Positions 33,641-45,299 of a DNA stretch of 64,000 bases are shown piece after piece. Source of the stretch: Aplidium turbinatum (Eukaryota > Chordata > Ascidiacea > Aplousobranchia > Polyclinidae). The stretch covers positions 21,498,477 to 21,562,476 of the forward strand of contig OU964918.1 in assembly GCA_918807975.1 (NCBI GenBank). The letters are read 5' to 3'. Made by a program: the position numbers and the translations under genes. Numbering within the stretch: the first letter of the stretch is position 1; the number at the start of each line of letters is the position of its first letter. The notes under the pieces are model-generated. The model worked only from the letters and a program-made list of their open reading frames with translations, searched no databases and was not told the DNA's origin.

Positions 33641-33960
33641 ACTATACCGCAGCTGAACACCAAGGGCATTACGGCCAGCAAGCTCAGCATCATCACCTCT
33701 TAAGATGTTTAGTTCAGATGGATTACTTCCATAAAATTCCTTGCATACCATACTTTACAGAAGATATTGGCAACTTTTCCTTCCTCAACTGTGTAACGTA
33801 CAGCAGGCATATTCCAACCTTTTACTGTCTCCTCTTTCACCATACTTAAACTTTCTTGCATGCGTTAAGCATTCAATAAGAAATGGCTGGGATATGCGTC
33901 AGTTTATAAACGTTAGCCGCGCAAAATTTATCTACTACTATGTAGAAAGGGCATTGTGGC
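33640..33960. other. no gene recognised
   Basis: Probably more reversed LINE sequence upstream of the fragment at 33365-33640, judging from its orientation and composition, but no domain is readable. Confidence 0.35.
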
Positions 33961-34245
33961 GTAATGATTTGTCCTTAATAATAATGCTTGTTTTTATGTA
34001 GCGCTATATCCACTGCAGAATGCGTTGCCCCTCAGCGCTTTGCAAAGCAGACAGTGTCAATGCAGATGTAAAGAGGCACAACTGAGTACATTATTACCTG
34101 AATCTATTCTATTGCTCAGTGCCAAGCAAGAATAAGATTCAGTACCATTTTTAAAAAGTCTTTGGTATGACCTGACAAGGTATCGAACCCATGCATATTG
34201 CTTACCGATTCAGAGGCAGACGCACTAACCACTAAGCCTTATATG
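33960..34245 (-). repeat. tRNA-derived SINE
   Basis: The minus-strand head (about 34243-34172) has A box CTTAGTGGTTAGTGCG and B box GGGTTCGATACC. The body runs to an AAAGCGCTGAGGGGC ... GCGCTACATA tail at about 33998-34060 and a TTATTATTA end, a tail form shared by several tRNA-SINE families. It is not a usable tRNA gene. Confidence 0.75.
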
Positions 34246-34284
34246 AAGAATTGGAAGCTTATAAAACTGTTAACAAAGGCATCT

Positions 34285-34780
34285 CAGAAGCAACAACTGA
34301 AAAGATGGGTCGTCAATCGTCATCTGTGGTATTTTTCGGAAGAGCTTGTTGCGCCTTTTTTATTTTGATGATGATGTTGCATCAAACACCAAAGAAGAAA
34401 TAGTGGAAGTGATGAGAATTGAAGAAGATTTATAAGAACCCAAAAAAAGAGTCACCATGACACTTAACAACTTAAAAACTAAGACACTATCTTCATTTAC
34501 CAGTACAAATACAAAGTTGTTGTTCAATAAATTAAGCCTTCCCTACTCTTTTCTCCATCTTCCTGTGTCAGAGTGGGAAAAAAATAGTGCTTATCAGTCT
34601 GCTCGAGAACTGTGTAAATCTCTAGCTGTGACCATGATCATGCAGAAAGACCTATAGCACTTATTCAAAACTTTTCTGGGTGACTCACTAAGAATGAGGA
34701 ACAGTTGCAGTACCTTTTTCAAGCCGTTTCACAACATCAAAAATGCATTTCTGAACCACTTAAAAAGGCTTTGAGCCTTT
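34285..34780 (+). pseudogene. transposon protein, ERGV family, second copy
   Basis: A broken plus-strand relative of the protein at 13516-12869. Readable blocks are RHLWYFSEELV, FDDDVAS, KRVTMTLNNLKTK, KLLFNKLSLPYSFLHL, YQSARELCKSLAV, then NDHAERPIALIQNFSG and TKNEEQLQYLFQAVSQHQK. At least two frame changes and two stops interrupt it. No TIRs could be assigned, so its host element is unknown. Confidence 0.6.
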
Positions 34781-34815
34781 GACGTGACTTACCATTTTTG
34801 AGGCGCTGTCCATTA

Positions 34816-35720
34816 CAGGCCTCGAAATTCGTTTTTGTTGACGGCGGACAATTTAAGGCTCACGGCGGACACATCAGTTTTAGTGTCGAACGTCATGCTT
34901 AATCGCTTTATTTTGATAATTATCCGCCATTTGAGAACTATAGCTACGGTTGAGAACGCTTTTTAAAATTTCAGCAAAGTCACTCTGAAAGGCTTTCATC
35001 AGACCAACGACGTGCGCTTGAAGAGTCAAAGCGCCCCGTAGCTGCTTAATACGCCACACAACTGATTACCTTCCATTGAACGAGGTCGTGTAGCTTATTG
35101 CGTCCCAATGCTTTGGGCACGAGTTGGAAAACTTCTACACTACACTGACGCTACTATTTTCTGTTGTGCAAAGTTTCACTGGGATTTTTCTTTAGGTTTA
35201 TTTTTGCGTGTCATGTGAGCGAAAGTGAATTTTCCCTGGGCCTTTTCTTTCTTACTGTAATACTAAAACTTAACAAATTTTGCTGCATCTTGCTGTAATA
35301 GCCTACTCGTATAATCTAATTTTGTAGCCAACCTTGCTTTATCAGTAATACTCGGAGATCAAAGCCAGACATTGTGACGTAAGACTTGAACTAAGTTGCA
35401 CGTGATTCGGGTAGAAGTACTCAATTCATAGTGAAGAATTCACCTTTGTTACGCTGATTCAGTGTCATCAATTGTTGAAGCAAGGTAAAAATCGAAAGTT
35501 TTCCTGCTTAAATGAAAGCTAAAGTATACAGTATTTACATTTTCTAGAAAGCGCGAGCAATTATATTTTCGCAACAATTGTTTGTGCTATGCAATGATGA
35601 TTTGTATCGCTAGTTCCTGTGCTATTTCTCGGCGGACAAATATGACCAATCTAGATGGTACTTCTCACGGTCATCACATGCTGTGACGGTGGACATGTCC
35701 GCCGTGAATTTCGAGGCCTG
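34816..35720. mobile_element. 5-bp-TSD element, CAGGCCTCGAAATTCG end, copy a
   Basis: Termini CAGGCCTCGAAATTCG and GAATTTCGAGGCCTG. Flanks CATTA (34811-34815) and TATTA (35721-35725) form a 5-bp pair with one mismatch. GACGGCGGACA-type repeats lie at both ends. It is collinear with 46315-47298 and with the truncated copy at 6973. Confidence 0.8.
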
Positions 35721-35726
35721 TATTAT

Positions 35727-36078
35727 GACCAATCACTATTTGTATTTTGCAAGTTTGTTTTAGCATGACTAAAATACCGTGTGAATCACAACTTTTCTAA
35801 ATTAAACATCCAATATTTATTCAGCGAATTATTGTTATTGCAACTCAAGATTCACTTATAGCTATTTCTTTACACTGTTTGTTGTGCAATATTTTGAAGC
35901 AGTTAAATAGGCAGCTGCTTTATCATTTTTAAACATATGAATGAAGAAGACACCCAGCCCTTCAGGTTGAGGAAGTTTAATTAGCTATTGGCAATGGAAA
36001 TTGGCAATTTGAAAACTATCCAATTAAGAATTTATAATTTAAACTTTATTGAATATTTTAAAGATAATACTTAAATAG
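35727..36078 (+). other. KNL1 intron, no other feature
   Basis: AT-rich intronic sequence leading to the acceptor AATAG at 36078. No repeat or gene is recognised. Confidence 0.5.
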
Positions 36079-36143
36079 GTTGATGACGAAGGACGGAAAG
36101 GTTGCAAGAGAAGAGTCAGTTTTGCTCACACGTATCAAGTCAA
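36079..36143 (+). CDS. KNL1: KNL1 exon with RVSF motif
   Basis: A 65-bp exon, phase 0 in and phase 2 out, encoding a short acidic start (VDDEGRKG) and then CKRRVSFAHTYQVK. K/R-R-V-S-F followed by A-x-T is the second PP1-docking site of animal KNL1. In vertebrates the Ser inside it is phosphorylated by Aurora B, which blocks PP1 binding. The acceptor AATAG has a poor pyrimidine tract and the donor is AA|GTATGC. The splice to the next exon restores a Lys codon. This is the most diagnostic short motif of the gene and, with SILK and the MELT exon, fixes its identity. Confidence 0.92.
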
Positions 36144-36589
36144 GTATGCTAATTGTTGTTGTTATTGTCTGTTGATATTTACATATTGCACTTTAATAAC
36201 ATGCAGTTTGATGTCCCATGTAATCATGTTTAAAGTTCAAACTTGAATTTTAAAATATTAGATGAAATTATTGTATAGATTTGAATGTGAGTACTTTCAG
36301 CTTCATTGTATTGTAAAAGTGCTGCTTTATACGAAACGTTTTTCTTTAACAAGTTCATGAATGTGGCCCAGAAACAATGTCTGGCGACTCAACTTTGGCT
36401 TGTGATCCCATCATCATCTGTTCGTCATTGACCCATAGTCACCTGTTCTGATAGTTGGCTCAAGCACATGTTTGATGACTTTCATGACTTGGCCTTGTAA
36501 CTTAAGGCCTCTGTAGTTGCCTTTCAAGAGCGTCCCCCTTTTCGTTATAACAAATTACTGTACGGTATTCTAATTGAACATCTTTTCAG

Positions 36590-36648
36590 GGAGATATCTC
36601 GCGTTGCTGATATTGCTGACAAATGGCCAAATTCAACTTCAGAGATAG
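36590..36648 (+). CDS. KNL1: KNL1 exon after RVSF
   Basis: 59 bp between CTTTTCAG and GTTTGA, phase 2 in and phase 1 out. It encodes EISRVADIADKWPNSTSEI. The first residues continue the RVSF segment (VKEI), where other KNL1 proteins have a comparable 'V-x-E/F' stretch. The remaining sequence is not diagnostic. The exon is supported by both splice signals, the matching phases on each side and the 446-bp intron that separates it from the RVSF exon. Confidence 0.8.
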
Positions 36649-36649
36649 G

Positions 36650-37230
36650 TTTGAATTTTTCTGCCACTGTCAAAGTTTAAGATAACAATTTTTGATTTTA
36701 TATAATTTAAAATAATGTTAATAATTAATCAGTTATCTCCTGTGTTTAATTAAAAGATTAATTTTTTGATATCCTAATAATTGGTACCATGCATTTTACT
36801 TCTACATCAAGATTTTCATAATGTAGACTTTAAAAGTAGTGAAATGAAATTGTTTTGTTGTCTTCTCATTTTTTTACATTCTTTGTACGGCACCTCGTTG
36901 GATTTTTAGAAAAATGTTTAAACCAGTTAGAAAAGGAGATCTATCATAATATCAACCCAAAGTCTGGGACTGTTTACAAACCGGTTAAGCAAATGCGCTG
37001 TGACAACCAAGATGTTAGTGACAATAAACCCATAAGAAGACTTCAGTGGATTCTCATTGACCAGGAAGATTCCCATTGACCAAACTCCGTCACTGGAGCT
37101 AGTGACTACTCTTGGGAATTTTTGTATGCTGATATCCTTGCCATTCTCGAAACCTCATTGGAGGCACAAGTTGACTGAATGACAAAGACATGAATTCAAA
37201 GAGTCTAAGAGTGATCATGGGAAACACCAA
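36650..37230 (+). other. KNL1 intron, no other feature
   Basis: AT-rich intronic DNA with no recognised repeat. A 74-codon plus-strand frame (36855-37079) resembles nothing known. Confidence 0.45.
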
Positions 37231-37377
37231 GGGAATGGCCCGTTTCGGCGAGTTCCCTATCAACAACGCCTTCTGTTTATTTAGAGAATTTTGTATTTTA
37301 TTCTATAATATCGTTTCTTTTGCATTCCAACAAAGAAAAAAAAATTTGAAATGGAATTTAGTGAAAAAAGTTTGAAC
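37231..37377. mobile_element. fragment of the 9-bp-TSD family
   Basis: Starts GGAATGGCCCGTTTCGGCG and jumps into the AACGCCTTCTGTTTATTTAG block shared with 62395. The opposite end is missing. Confidence 0.6.
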
Positions 37378-38124
37378 TATTAAAGCAGGGCTGCGATTTT
37401 TTCTTGTCAAACGACCAAAAATTCTGCGTTTGTTTGTCGAATAGTAGTATGACTTCACAAGAGTCAGATAAGCGTTTGGTTGCGAGTTATCGCACAAGTT
37501 GTGTGGATGTACGTCAGAGTCACGTAAGTTTTTAATCACATGGTGGTTGAGTGATTGCAAAGGAGTATCAAGCGCTAAATTGTCTACCTACTGGACGTTT
37601 ATATTATTTGTTTTGCTCCAGGAAGAGAACTGTTTTAAACGTGAAACTGAGGATTGCAAAACAAATTTAAGCCCTTAGGACTTAGGCTATACTGCTAACG
37701 TAACCTACTGCGTGATAGAGATTTTTCCTTGGCATCTTTTTAGTCTCGCTTAGTACGTAAGTAGTTATGTACGTACCCGGTCCCGCACGCCAACACAGTT
37801 AGGAGCAAAATATGCAAGTTACCAAGAAACACAGTGAAGATGAAGCGAAAAATGAACTGCAGATAAAAGAAAACAGAACAATACTACGATAATAAAAAAC
37901 AACGGCGTAATGTTACAGCATTTAAGGTGTGCCGAAATGGCAAACAAGCCTCTTCGTACAACATTGCAACAAACTAAATGCAATCACGTACGAATCACGG
38001 AACTAAACACACACAAGAACGATTAATTAATAACAGTGAAAGGAACGAACATTAGTAACAAGACAAACATTAATGCCAGGGCATGCTTGCTACTAGATCT
38101 TGATTTTTCTGCCTCCGCATGACT

Positions 38125-38502
38125 TTAGACTAGAGATTTGCGTTGCTTCTTTTTTTTTTGAAGATAAAAATGCCAATCATTTCGGAACAGGCAGACAAGT
38201 GCTTTTCGCAACAATGGTTTCGCCAGTGAAATCGGTGGGCCGCACATGCCAATGAATAGTTCATCTTGAATAGCTTTGTCAGACAGCGGCCTTAATCGCG
38301 AGTCGTGCAGTCCGTAGCTGGAGCAGAAACACTCGATGATACATTCGTTACAACAGCACAACAGGTACTTCAAGCAGAAGTGCATGAGCTCACTAAAATC
38401 CTGGTAAAATTTTTCCTTTGTGAGGACGTTGTACCACAAACTTTCAATCGAAGGAAATGGATCTTTGGATACTACGCGCTGATGAAGCGTGCCGTACAGC
38501 AA
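38125..38502 (-). pseudogene. hAT transposase C-terminal relic
   Basis: 125 codons on the minus strand. FSELMHFCLKYLLCCCNEC followed by IIECFCSSYGLHDSRLRPLS then AIQDELFIGMCGPPI fits the hAT dimerisation domain pattern, where 'L.S.A.CER.FS' and 'R..L' precede a final 'l.i...GP'. Several key residues have drifted. It supports assigning E1/E2 to hAT. It is not functional. Confidence 0.55.
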
Positions 38503-38612
38503 AATGAGGCGGTCCTGATTAAAATCCGCACCCGCGGACTCTAGAAGATGGCGAAAACCAGAGAGCTCATCACTTGTAGATTTTGAAGAGCGTACTGCTG
38601 TTGTAATAAGTA

Positions 38613-39864
38613 CAGACGAAATCGGTTAATAGTATACTGCTTAAACGTATCAATCGTTTATTTGAATCAAAACCTGAAATCCCAAACCAAATCCAATCTA
38701 ATGTTAAGTAAAAACATCGGTTAAACGTATACCGCTTAAAAGAATAAGTCGGATAAAAGCATCAGGATTTGCTTCACGTTTGCCTACTTTATTCATTTAA
38801 TCGTATAATTGTACCCGTAAGCAAACAGAGAATGTCTCTTTTGGTCGGCAATTTTCAAAGGCGAAATGAAGCAAAGGTGTGACAGACACAAGCGATCAAA
38901 ACAAAGACAAGTGTCCGTAATCCCAGGCCATAATCTTATGTGCTAGACATCGCACTGCAAACAACCAATTTTCGCACAGCTGGGTTTCATTAAAACAGAA
39001 AAGCACACCAAAGGAATAATCACACTTCCTAATAAAGAAGTTTAAATGCTTTTGATGTCATCCATCGGCGACTGGCCTTCCAAGGAATGGACGCCGACGA
39101 ATTATTTCAGCTTGAGAGGGAAACATGTCCAAAAGTTTAAACCAGAAAACTTTGGAGAATTTTTTTAAAATTGCTGAATAAAAGTAGCCTACTGTTGTGA
39201 AATGCAGTGCGTAATTTCATTTGTGCAGTTTCGTTCAGTTGAAGAACACTGCAAATTAATTATTTTACCAGACAGCGCAAAAAACTTGAAAAAAAAACCT
39301 TTGCGATTCCAAAACAAACAATAAGTGTGAGCTGTGTTTTTCTACCATACCCTTATTTTTGCAGGCCACGTTCCACACTCAAAACTGCACAGCTGGTAGG
39401 CTAAAAATAGCACGCTTAAATCAAAAACTTCAACGGCTAAAGTTCGCGTTGTGACGTCACAGAGATCGGTGAGATGAAAACAAGTCCGATTGCAGCAGTT
39501 TGCAGAAAAATGCTTTGATCGTACAAGCTCTTCCCAGTCAGCAAAGCGGGTCTTTTTTACATTGATTCAACGTCTGCAGACAATAAATCAATGTAAAAAG
39601 AACCAGTTTTGCTGGCTGGAACATATCGCATAGTGTTATGTAACAGAAAACTAGTAAACTCTTTAAAGTTTAACCAGAATTGTAAACAGTTGTAGGAAGT
39701 ATCAGTTTGTAATGTGCGTTGCAGCCTAGTCAGCATAGACGTCTTCTCAACAATTACGCCATTCACCACAAACCTTTGTTTTAGCAAATTGGTTAAACGA
39801 ATCAATCGCATAATCGTATCAAAACGTCTGGCAAATAGGTGATGCGATTAACCAATTTCATCTG
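38613..39864. mobile_element. TA-flanked MITE, copy 2 (inverted relative of 14342)
   Basis: Termini CAGACGAAATCGGTTAAT and TTAACCAATTTCATCTG with TA on both sides (38611-38612, 39865-39866). It is collinear with 14342-15614 in the opposite orientation, including the palindrome at 39536-39625. Non-coding. Confidence 0.75.
39536..39625. repeat. CTGCAG-type palindrome
   Basis: Outer arms CCAGTCAGCAAAGCGGGTC and CCAGTTTTGCTGGCTGG, inner arms TTTTTTACATTGATTC and AATCAATGTAAAAAG, centre GTCTGCAGAC. The right arm has drifted near the centre. Confidence 0.8.
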
Positions 39865-39889
39865 TATATATCTCACAGAGTCAATTTTG

Positions 39890-40380
39890 TTAATTGGCTC
39901 ATATGGCAAAATGCAAACTGGCATAGACGTTCACAACTAAAAGTAGCCTACTTCGGTTATTTTATCTATAAAAGAAACACGTTGAGTTGAAAAACATGAA
40001 ACGTGTGTGGCGAAATATTTGATGCCAGGCGTTAGAAATTCGATTAAAGCATTTTCCCGTAGTGTTCAAAATGTTGTTCTGGAAGAGAACTCCTTTCCAT
40101 AAAAATAGAGGCTTTTTCATCTGTATTTCTGAACATCTGGTTGAAAATTAGGCTGTTTTCTAGATGTAAAAAACTTTCGTAACAAGTATCCAACAGATTC
40201 ATTTTAACAGAGCAATATTGTTAATTGGCTTATACGTCGAAATACAAACTGGCATAGAAGTTCACAACTAAAAGTAGCCTACTTCGGTTATTTCATCTAT
40301 AAAAGAAACCCGTTGTGTCGAATAGCACGAAACGTGTGTGGCGAAATGTTTGATGCCAGGCGTAAGAAATTTGATCATAA
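39890..40380. repeat. tandem duplication, about 305-bp period
   Basis: TTGTTAATTGGCT, CAAACTGGCATAGA and AAAGTAGCCTACTTCGG occur at about 39890-39960 and again at 40205-40290, each followed by ATGCCAGGCGT. E2 has a single copy of this block. Confidence 0.65.
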
Positions 40381-40674
40381 AGCATTCTCCCACAGTGTTC
40401 AAAATGGCGGCGCGGACGGACGCCTTGGGAGTTTCTCACGTAAAGCGTCGCTTTTAGGCTTTGCCTTGAAGTACCTGGCGCAAGAAAATTTACGTAAGTC
40501 GGCACTCTTATGATTGCATCATGTGATGCCCCCCCGATTGTTCCTCGACCTGTCGACGTTTAGTCCTCTCTCAGTTTTTTTTTTCCGTAAGGCACGGCAT
40601 TTGTCGAATAGTGACGGCGCGTGTCGAGCGACGTCGTCGCCGAAAAAGGCAAAAATCGCAGTCCTGTATTAAAT

Positions 40675-41040
40675 TAAAATGTTTACTCACATAAAATTGA
40701 CATGTATCCTACGTCATCCACCTTCTTTGCGTCATGTTTATGTCATTCGTCATGTCATTCATTCATTAAATAAGCTATTTGTTGATTTTATATGATATTT
40801 CAAATATATTTTACATAAAAACAACCTTTTTCACAAAACGATGCTGTAACTCAAAACAGTCAAAGAATTTTTGATGTCAACAAAACTTTTGAATGTAATG
40901 TAAAGGTAATTACAACGTTTTAACGTCGTCAGACATTGAAATCGTGTACAAAAGGGAATTTTTGCGGACCAGGTATAGGTTGTACCTGAGAAACATAATT
41001 TACAACGCTATTCGATTTGTTCAAAGAACCCAATTACCAT
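40675..41040 (+). other. KNL1 intron, little recognised
   Basis: AT-rich intronic sequence. Near 40915 there is a weak relative of the palindrome (AACGTTTTAACGTCGTCAGAC). Nothing else is recognised. Confidence 0.4.
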
Positions 41041-41051
41041 TAGCCTAACTG

Positions 41052-41431
41052 TTCGTATTTACATTGATTCAATGTCTGAATATTTAATAATATTCAATCG
41101 TTGGATTTACAGAAGGCGTCCTTGGATTTTCAAAAAATTGCCGAATAGGGAACTTGCAGAAAACGGTATGGCCCGTTTCGGTGAGTCCGATTCGGTGAGT
41201 CCGATTCGGTGAGTCCGATTCAGTGAGTCTGATCCCTATTCGGTGATTTTTTCAATTTTTGTTTTTAAAATATTGGGTACAGCAGCCTAATTATCATTGC
41301 CGTTTTAGGGTTAGGGGTTAGAGGTTAGGAACTCACCGAATCGGACTCACCGAATAGTAGCAGACTCGCAGAAAAAGGCTGTCGTCGAATAGGGAACTTG
41401 CCGAATCAGATTCGCCAAATAGTAGCATACC
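41052..41431. mobile_element. 9-bp-TSD family: one member nested in another
   Basis: The inner element 41164-41367 (CGGTATGGCCCGTTTCGG to AATAGTAGCAGACTC) is flanked by GCAGAAAA on both sides (41156-41163, 41368-41375). The surrounding sequence is an older member ending CCAAATAGTAGCATACCC at about 41431, interrupted at ACTTGC|AGAAAAAGG. A small TTAGGGG core lies at 41306-41330. Confidence 0.75.
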
Positions 41432-41439
41432 CAAGACCA

Positions 41440-42300
41440 AGGTAATGATTGTTGGTGCAAACCGTAACTTCTCAAAGTGATGAGGAAAGCATTCTTGTTA
41501 GGTAGGTACCATATGCCTAAGTGGAACAGGAAGAAGTTCTATTTACTACACCAGTTGCTTCTACTTTGTTCGAAAGAACTAGGGGTGTGAGTCGTTTTAA
41601 ATAAACTATAACAAAAAACAACGTTTTATCATTTAGTACACTGCAGATTCACCAATTAAATTTTAAGGAACATTTACTCATCATATTATATGCAACAAAA
41701 GAAATAAACTAACCAGTAAAAGAAATTTGAGATAAACAATAAAGCAGTTTATCTGTTAACATGGTCACCACTGGGACAGCATTTTTTAGGATTTATCATC
41801 CGAACAGTTCTCATCTCCATCATTGGTAGCACTTGAAGTTGGGTAGTTCATTGGTAATATTTTATGAGCATGTGGCCACACATCTGACTTATACAAATGT
41901 ACAACCAAGTCAAAACTAAAGTAAACTAGTTGGTTATAATTTATTCAGCTGCTAATAATTTAATAAAAGATGTATAAAACAATAGGAAGTACAGTAGTAT
42001 AAAATAAGCATTGAATAAAAAAATACGTTTTTTAACATCCCTAGCAAAAACTGTAATGGAATTAAAGGTCACTTGGGCCGGACGCACAGTACTCATACAA
42101 TTACTGTAAGGACACAGCAAGACCAATAAATGGACAGGCGAGGTTAAGGTTGAGGGTGACATAGTAGCTCACTTCTGTTACCTTCGAGATACTATTATCT
42201 TCTGTAGAGATGTGAGCTTTCAGCCATGGCATGGTGCAACTAAACCTGGAAAAATTTAGACAACTTCTTCCTATCCTCAGAAAAAGCAACATCTCGTGCA
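41440..42300 (+). other. KNL1 intron, mostly unrecognised
   Basis: Intronic DNA with no clear element. The right part may belong to the LINE fragment that becomes readable at 42320. Confidence 0.35.
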
Positions 42301-42319
42301 ATATTTAATCACGCTTACT

Positions 42320-42690
42320 CCAACTGTGTAAGGAGTATCATGTTTTATAGTTCTAAAACATGGCTAACCCTAACAAGCGCATTCAAGCGCATACAGCGAC
42401 ACAACAAAGCCATGATAACATGGACTTGTTTGATTAAGTTTGAAGATAATGTCCAGTTTGCAACTCTCAAACCTATGCTCAAAAAGTACAAGGGCAAGTA
42501 CATGAACATTGAACAATGAACATTGTAGTACAGTGGGGTCAGGGCAGACCAAAGCTTTCTTGGAACAAACTCATGAATGTGATCTTGTATCCCTAAACAT
42601 AGACTTGACCAACCACTGAGTTGCAAGGCGTGGACAGGAAGACGTTGCTCTGGACAGGCGACAGCCCACACCCTCGAGATGAGAATTGAT
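42320..42690 (+). pseudogene. LINE 3' coding fragment
   Basis: Plus-strand translation gives VRSIMFYSSKTWLTLTSAF, then KAMITWTC and, after a gap, GRPKLSWNKL. These match the 'R..MLYGSE.W' and 'GRP...W' landmarks of the post-RT region in endonuclease-type LINEs, as seen better preserved at 59859-59083. Several frame breaks. Confidence 0.6.
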
Positions 42691-44437
42691 TCATGGCTGA
42701 TTCATTGGTTGATAGTGTTAAAGATGTCATAAAAATTTAGTTAGTTTTCTCAAAATTTCAAAATCAACTGTCTGGCTTTGCAATATCGGAAAAGCACTTT
42801 AATTCAATGAATAACAACAATATTTGTAATTCAATTGTTTTGGAAAATTGCTGGAAACAGAAATAAACTTAAAAACTAGAGATGTACCGATATATCGGTA
42901 TCGGTGATATCGGCCATTTTTTTAGTATCGGTATCGGTAAAATTTGGCTAGGTAGACCCCTGTTCAAATTTTTGATACGTCACACTCCCGTGACTTCTTG
43001 TGCGCACCTTTTAACATTGGTTGGTTACAGTGATTCTTTCACTTAAACAAAATGTTTTGTTTCAGCAGTTATGCGTTGTTCGATTCTTAAGTTGTGAAGG
43101 AGACTCAATTTCTCCTATATTTATCATTTGTGTTTCTTTTTTACTCTCAGCAGAGTATAAAACTTGTAAAAGTTTTTCATCCATACAACATCATGAATGA
43201 AACTATATCTCAAATCGGCATAGTGACGTGACATTATCTAAATATTTTATCGAATAATAAATTAACAAATTCGATCGTGGGCCACTCCAGAAGCAGAAAT
43301 ATTTAACTTGACAGGAAAATTTAGCCTCGGGCGATTTTTGTTTTGTAGCCTAACATTCAAAATCGCAAAACTCACTCTGCACTGTCGTCAAGAGAGATGG
43401 TGGTGCGTGATGACACGTGCTACACCACACCAAGTAACGTAACAGAAATAGCGAAGAGCATGTATCACCATAAAAAAAACACACAAATGTGATGCAAATC
43501 GGAAACATCAAAAGACATAGATGCTTTTTGACTTGTCAGCAGCAAGTAGTGATAACTGTGGCAACTGGGAGTTTGTTGTGGGAGTTCGTTGTGCAACCTA
43601 CTTACTCTGACATTGTTTAAGCTTGGTGAGTTTATTACAAAGAAAGGTGGAATTAAATCACAAACTGACAGAACCAGCTTACTAAAAATAACCAAGTTAC
43701 ATGGGTTTTTTAAACGTTTAGCAACATAAAAACGATGCAAAATTATACATTTTTGCTACCTGGGTAGTCTTGGCCTGGCAAAAGCTTCTCAACCAAACAA
43801 CAAGCGCCCTTAGGGGTAGGAACTTCAACATACTGATATTCAATTGAACGAACTCGAACCACAAACCATCAGATGTTAGGTTGTCCATCCAATTGTGACC
43901 ATTTCAGCATTCAGCCAGAGAGTTGATTATTACTTTAAACTTTTTTTGGTAATTACACAACAAACAAGAGCAATAGCAGTGGTGGAAAGTTGCATTTTTT
44001 CTTTGTTCTGAGAAACACAACCTTGATGACGTCACGAACAGCGTAGCTTCTGATTGGTTCGTGGTTCAATGGGATATCAGTATGTTAAAGTGCCTACCGC
44101 CCTTAGGTTGCACATTACTTGTCAAATAGTTTTAGTACGACTACACAAATGACTTGGTTTACATTTGTTTGCGCAAACCCTTTATTAATTTTTTAGAAAC
44201 CCCAATTATGATGTAATATTTCTTCCCTTATACCCCAGTCCTCAATCGCGGTGGCCTTTCATTACTAAAACCTACTATTATGACACAACAATGCGGTTAA
44301 GATTGGATTCTTGAATCTTTAATAAATTATGCCAATTCAAAGCTTTTTTTAATAGTTTTATGCAAATACAGGTAAAACTGAGCATTTGATATAATTCCTT
44401 GCAAATACCAAAATTGCTTAGTTTTGTAACACTAAAG

Positions 44438-45222
44438 CAGGGGTGGGGAACCTGCGGCCCGCGGGCCAAATGCGGCCCGCGTGACTGTTCCATGTGGCCC
44501 GCGTCAATATTTCTTTACCCAAAATATATTGAAACAACAGCTCAAAAAAGAGTAGGCTAGGCTCTGCATTCTCGGTATATTGCGAATGGCCTTCTATGAC
44601 TAGTTAATCCATCATAGAAGGCAATTTGTAACAACAATGTGACCAGTTATTGTTAATCGGTCAGTTATGCCATTCGTGAAAAGTGTTTTGCAGAGTAGCC
44701 TACTTCTCAAATTAGCAAAATTTTACGTTGTATAATGGCTTCTGCAAAGAAAAGAAAAATTAGTGATGAAGGCAGAATGTTCCAGAAAGATTGGACAAAC
44801 TTGTACTTTGTTGAAGTAGCCTAAGTGGCAAACCTGTGTGCATTGTTTGTGGTAAATCTGTAGCAGCAAAGAAAAAATCACATTTAGAGCGTCATTATGA
44901 CTCCTGCTATTTGAAACAGCTAACAGGGCAGGCGAGGCAGAATAAGATTAATGTCCTTAGAAGAGAGTTACAAGCGCAGCAAAGCACTTTGTCAAGGTAG
45001 GCTACTGCAAACAGGATGAAGATATTGTCAGAACGAGTTATGAAGTTACCATACTGAACTGATAGCAAAGAAGCTGAAACCACATGCAGATGGAGAATTC
45101 CTGAAAGAATGCACTGTCACCGCTGTCAAGCTACTAGCTAAAATTTCGAAATTTTTAGTGGCCCGCCTGTGTTATTTCTCATTTTATGTGGCCCGCAATA
45201 CTAAAAAGGTTCCCCACCCCTG
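44438..45222 (+). mobile_element. hAT-Charlie-like element with BED finger remnant
   Basis: Termini CAGGGGTGGGGAACC and GGTTCCCCACCCCTG with a perfect 8-bp duplication CACTAAAG (44430-44437, 45223-45230), and GCGGCCCGC repeats near both ends. The internal plus-strand frame encodes the start of a BED-finger transposase. The catalytic part has been deleted. Confidence 0.95.
44735..44999 (+). pseudogene. BED zinc-finger start of a hAT transposase
   Basis: ATG at 44735 opens ASAKKRKISDEGRMFQKDW, a typical N-terminus of the hAT proteins related to ZBED/GTF2IRD2. After a one-frame shift near 44822 it continues SGKPVCIVCGKSVAAKKKS then HLERHYDSC, giving the C-x2-C ... H-x3-H of a BED finger, then RRELQAQQSTLSR to a stop at 44998. 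The DDE core is missing. The protein would bind TIR DNA if intact. Confidence 0.75.
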
Positions 45223-45299
45223 CACTAAAGTATCGACCAAAATATCGGTATCGGCCTAAAAAAGTGATATCGGTATCAGTGCATGTCTATTAAGAACGT

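Larger units (their letters stand above)
37386..40666 (-). mobile_element. hAT element with transposase relic (E1)
   Basis: Termini CAGGGCTGCGATTTTTTC and AAAATCGCAGTCCTG, flanked by TATTAAAG and TATTAAAT (8 bp, one mismatch). It contains a transposase relic (38502-38125) and a later TA-flanked MITE (38613-39864). A 1-kb internally deleted relative (E2) lies at 50294-51310. Confidence 0.85.
42877..45289. mobile_element. hAT-type element (ATATCGGTATCGG ends)
   Basis: Termini TAGAGATGTACCGATATATC and GATATCGGTATCAGTGCATG then TCTA. Flanks TTAAAAAC and TTAAGAAC form an 8-bp duplication with one mismatch. The interior is without a readable transposase. A second hAT is nested at 44438-45222. Confidence 0.85.
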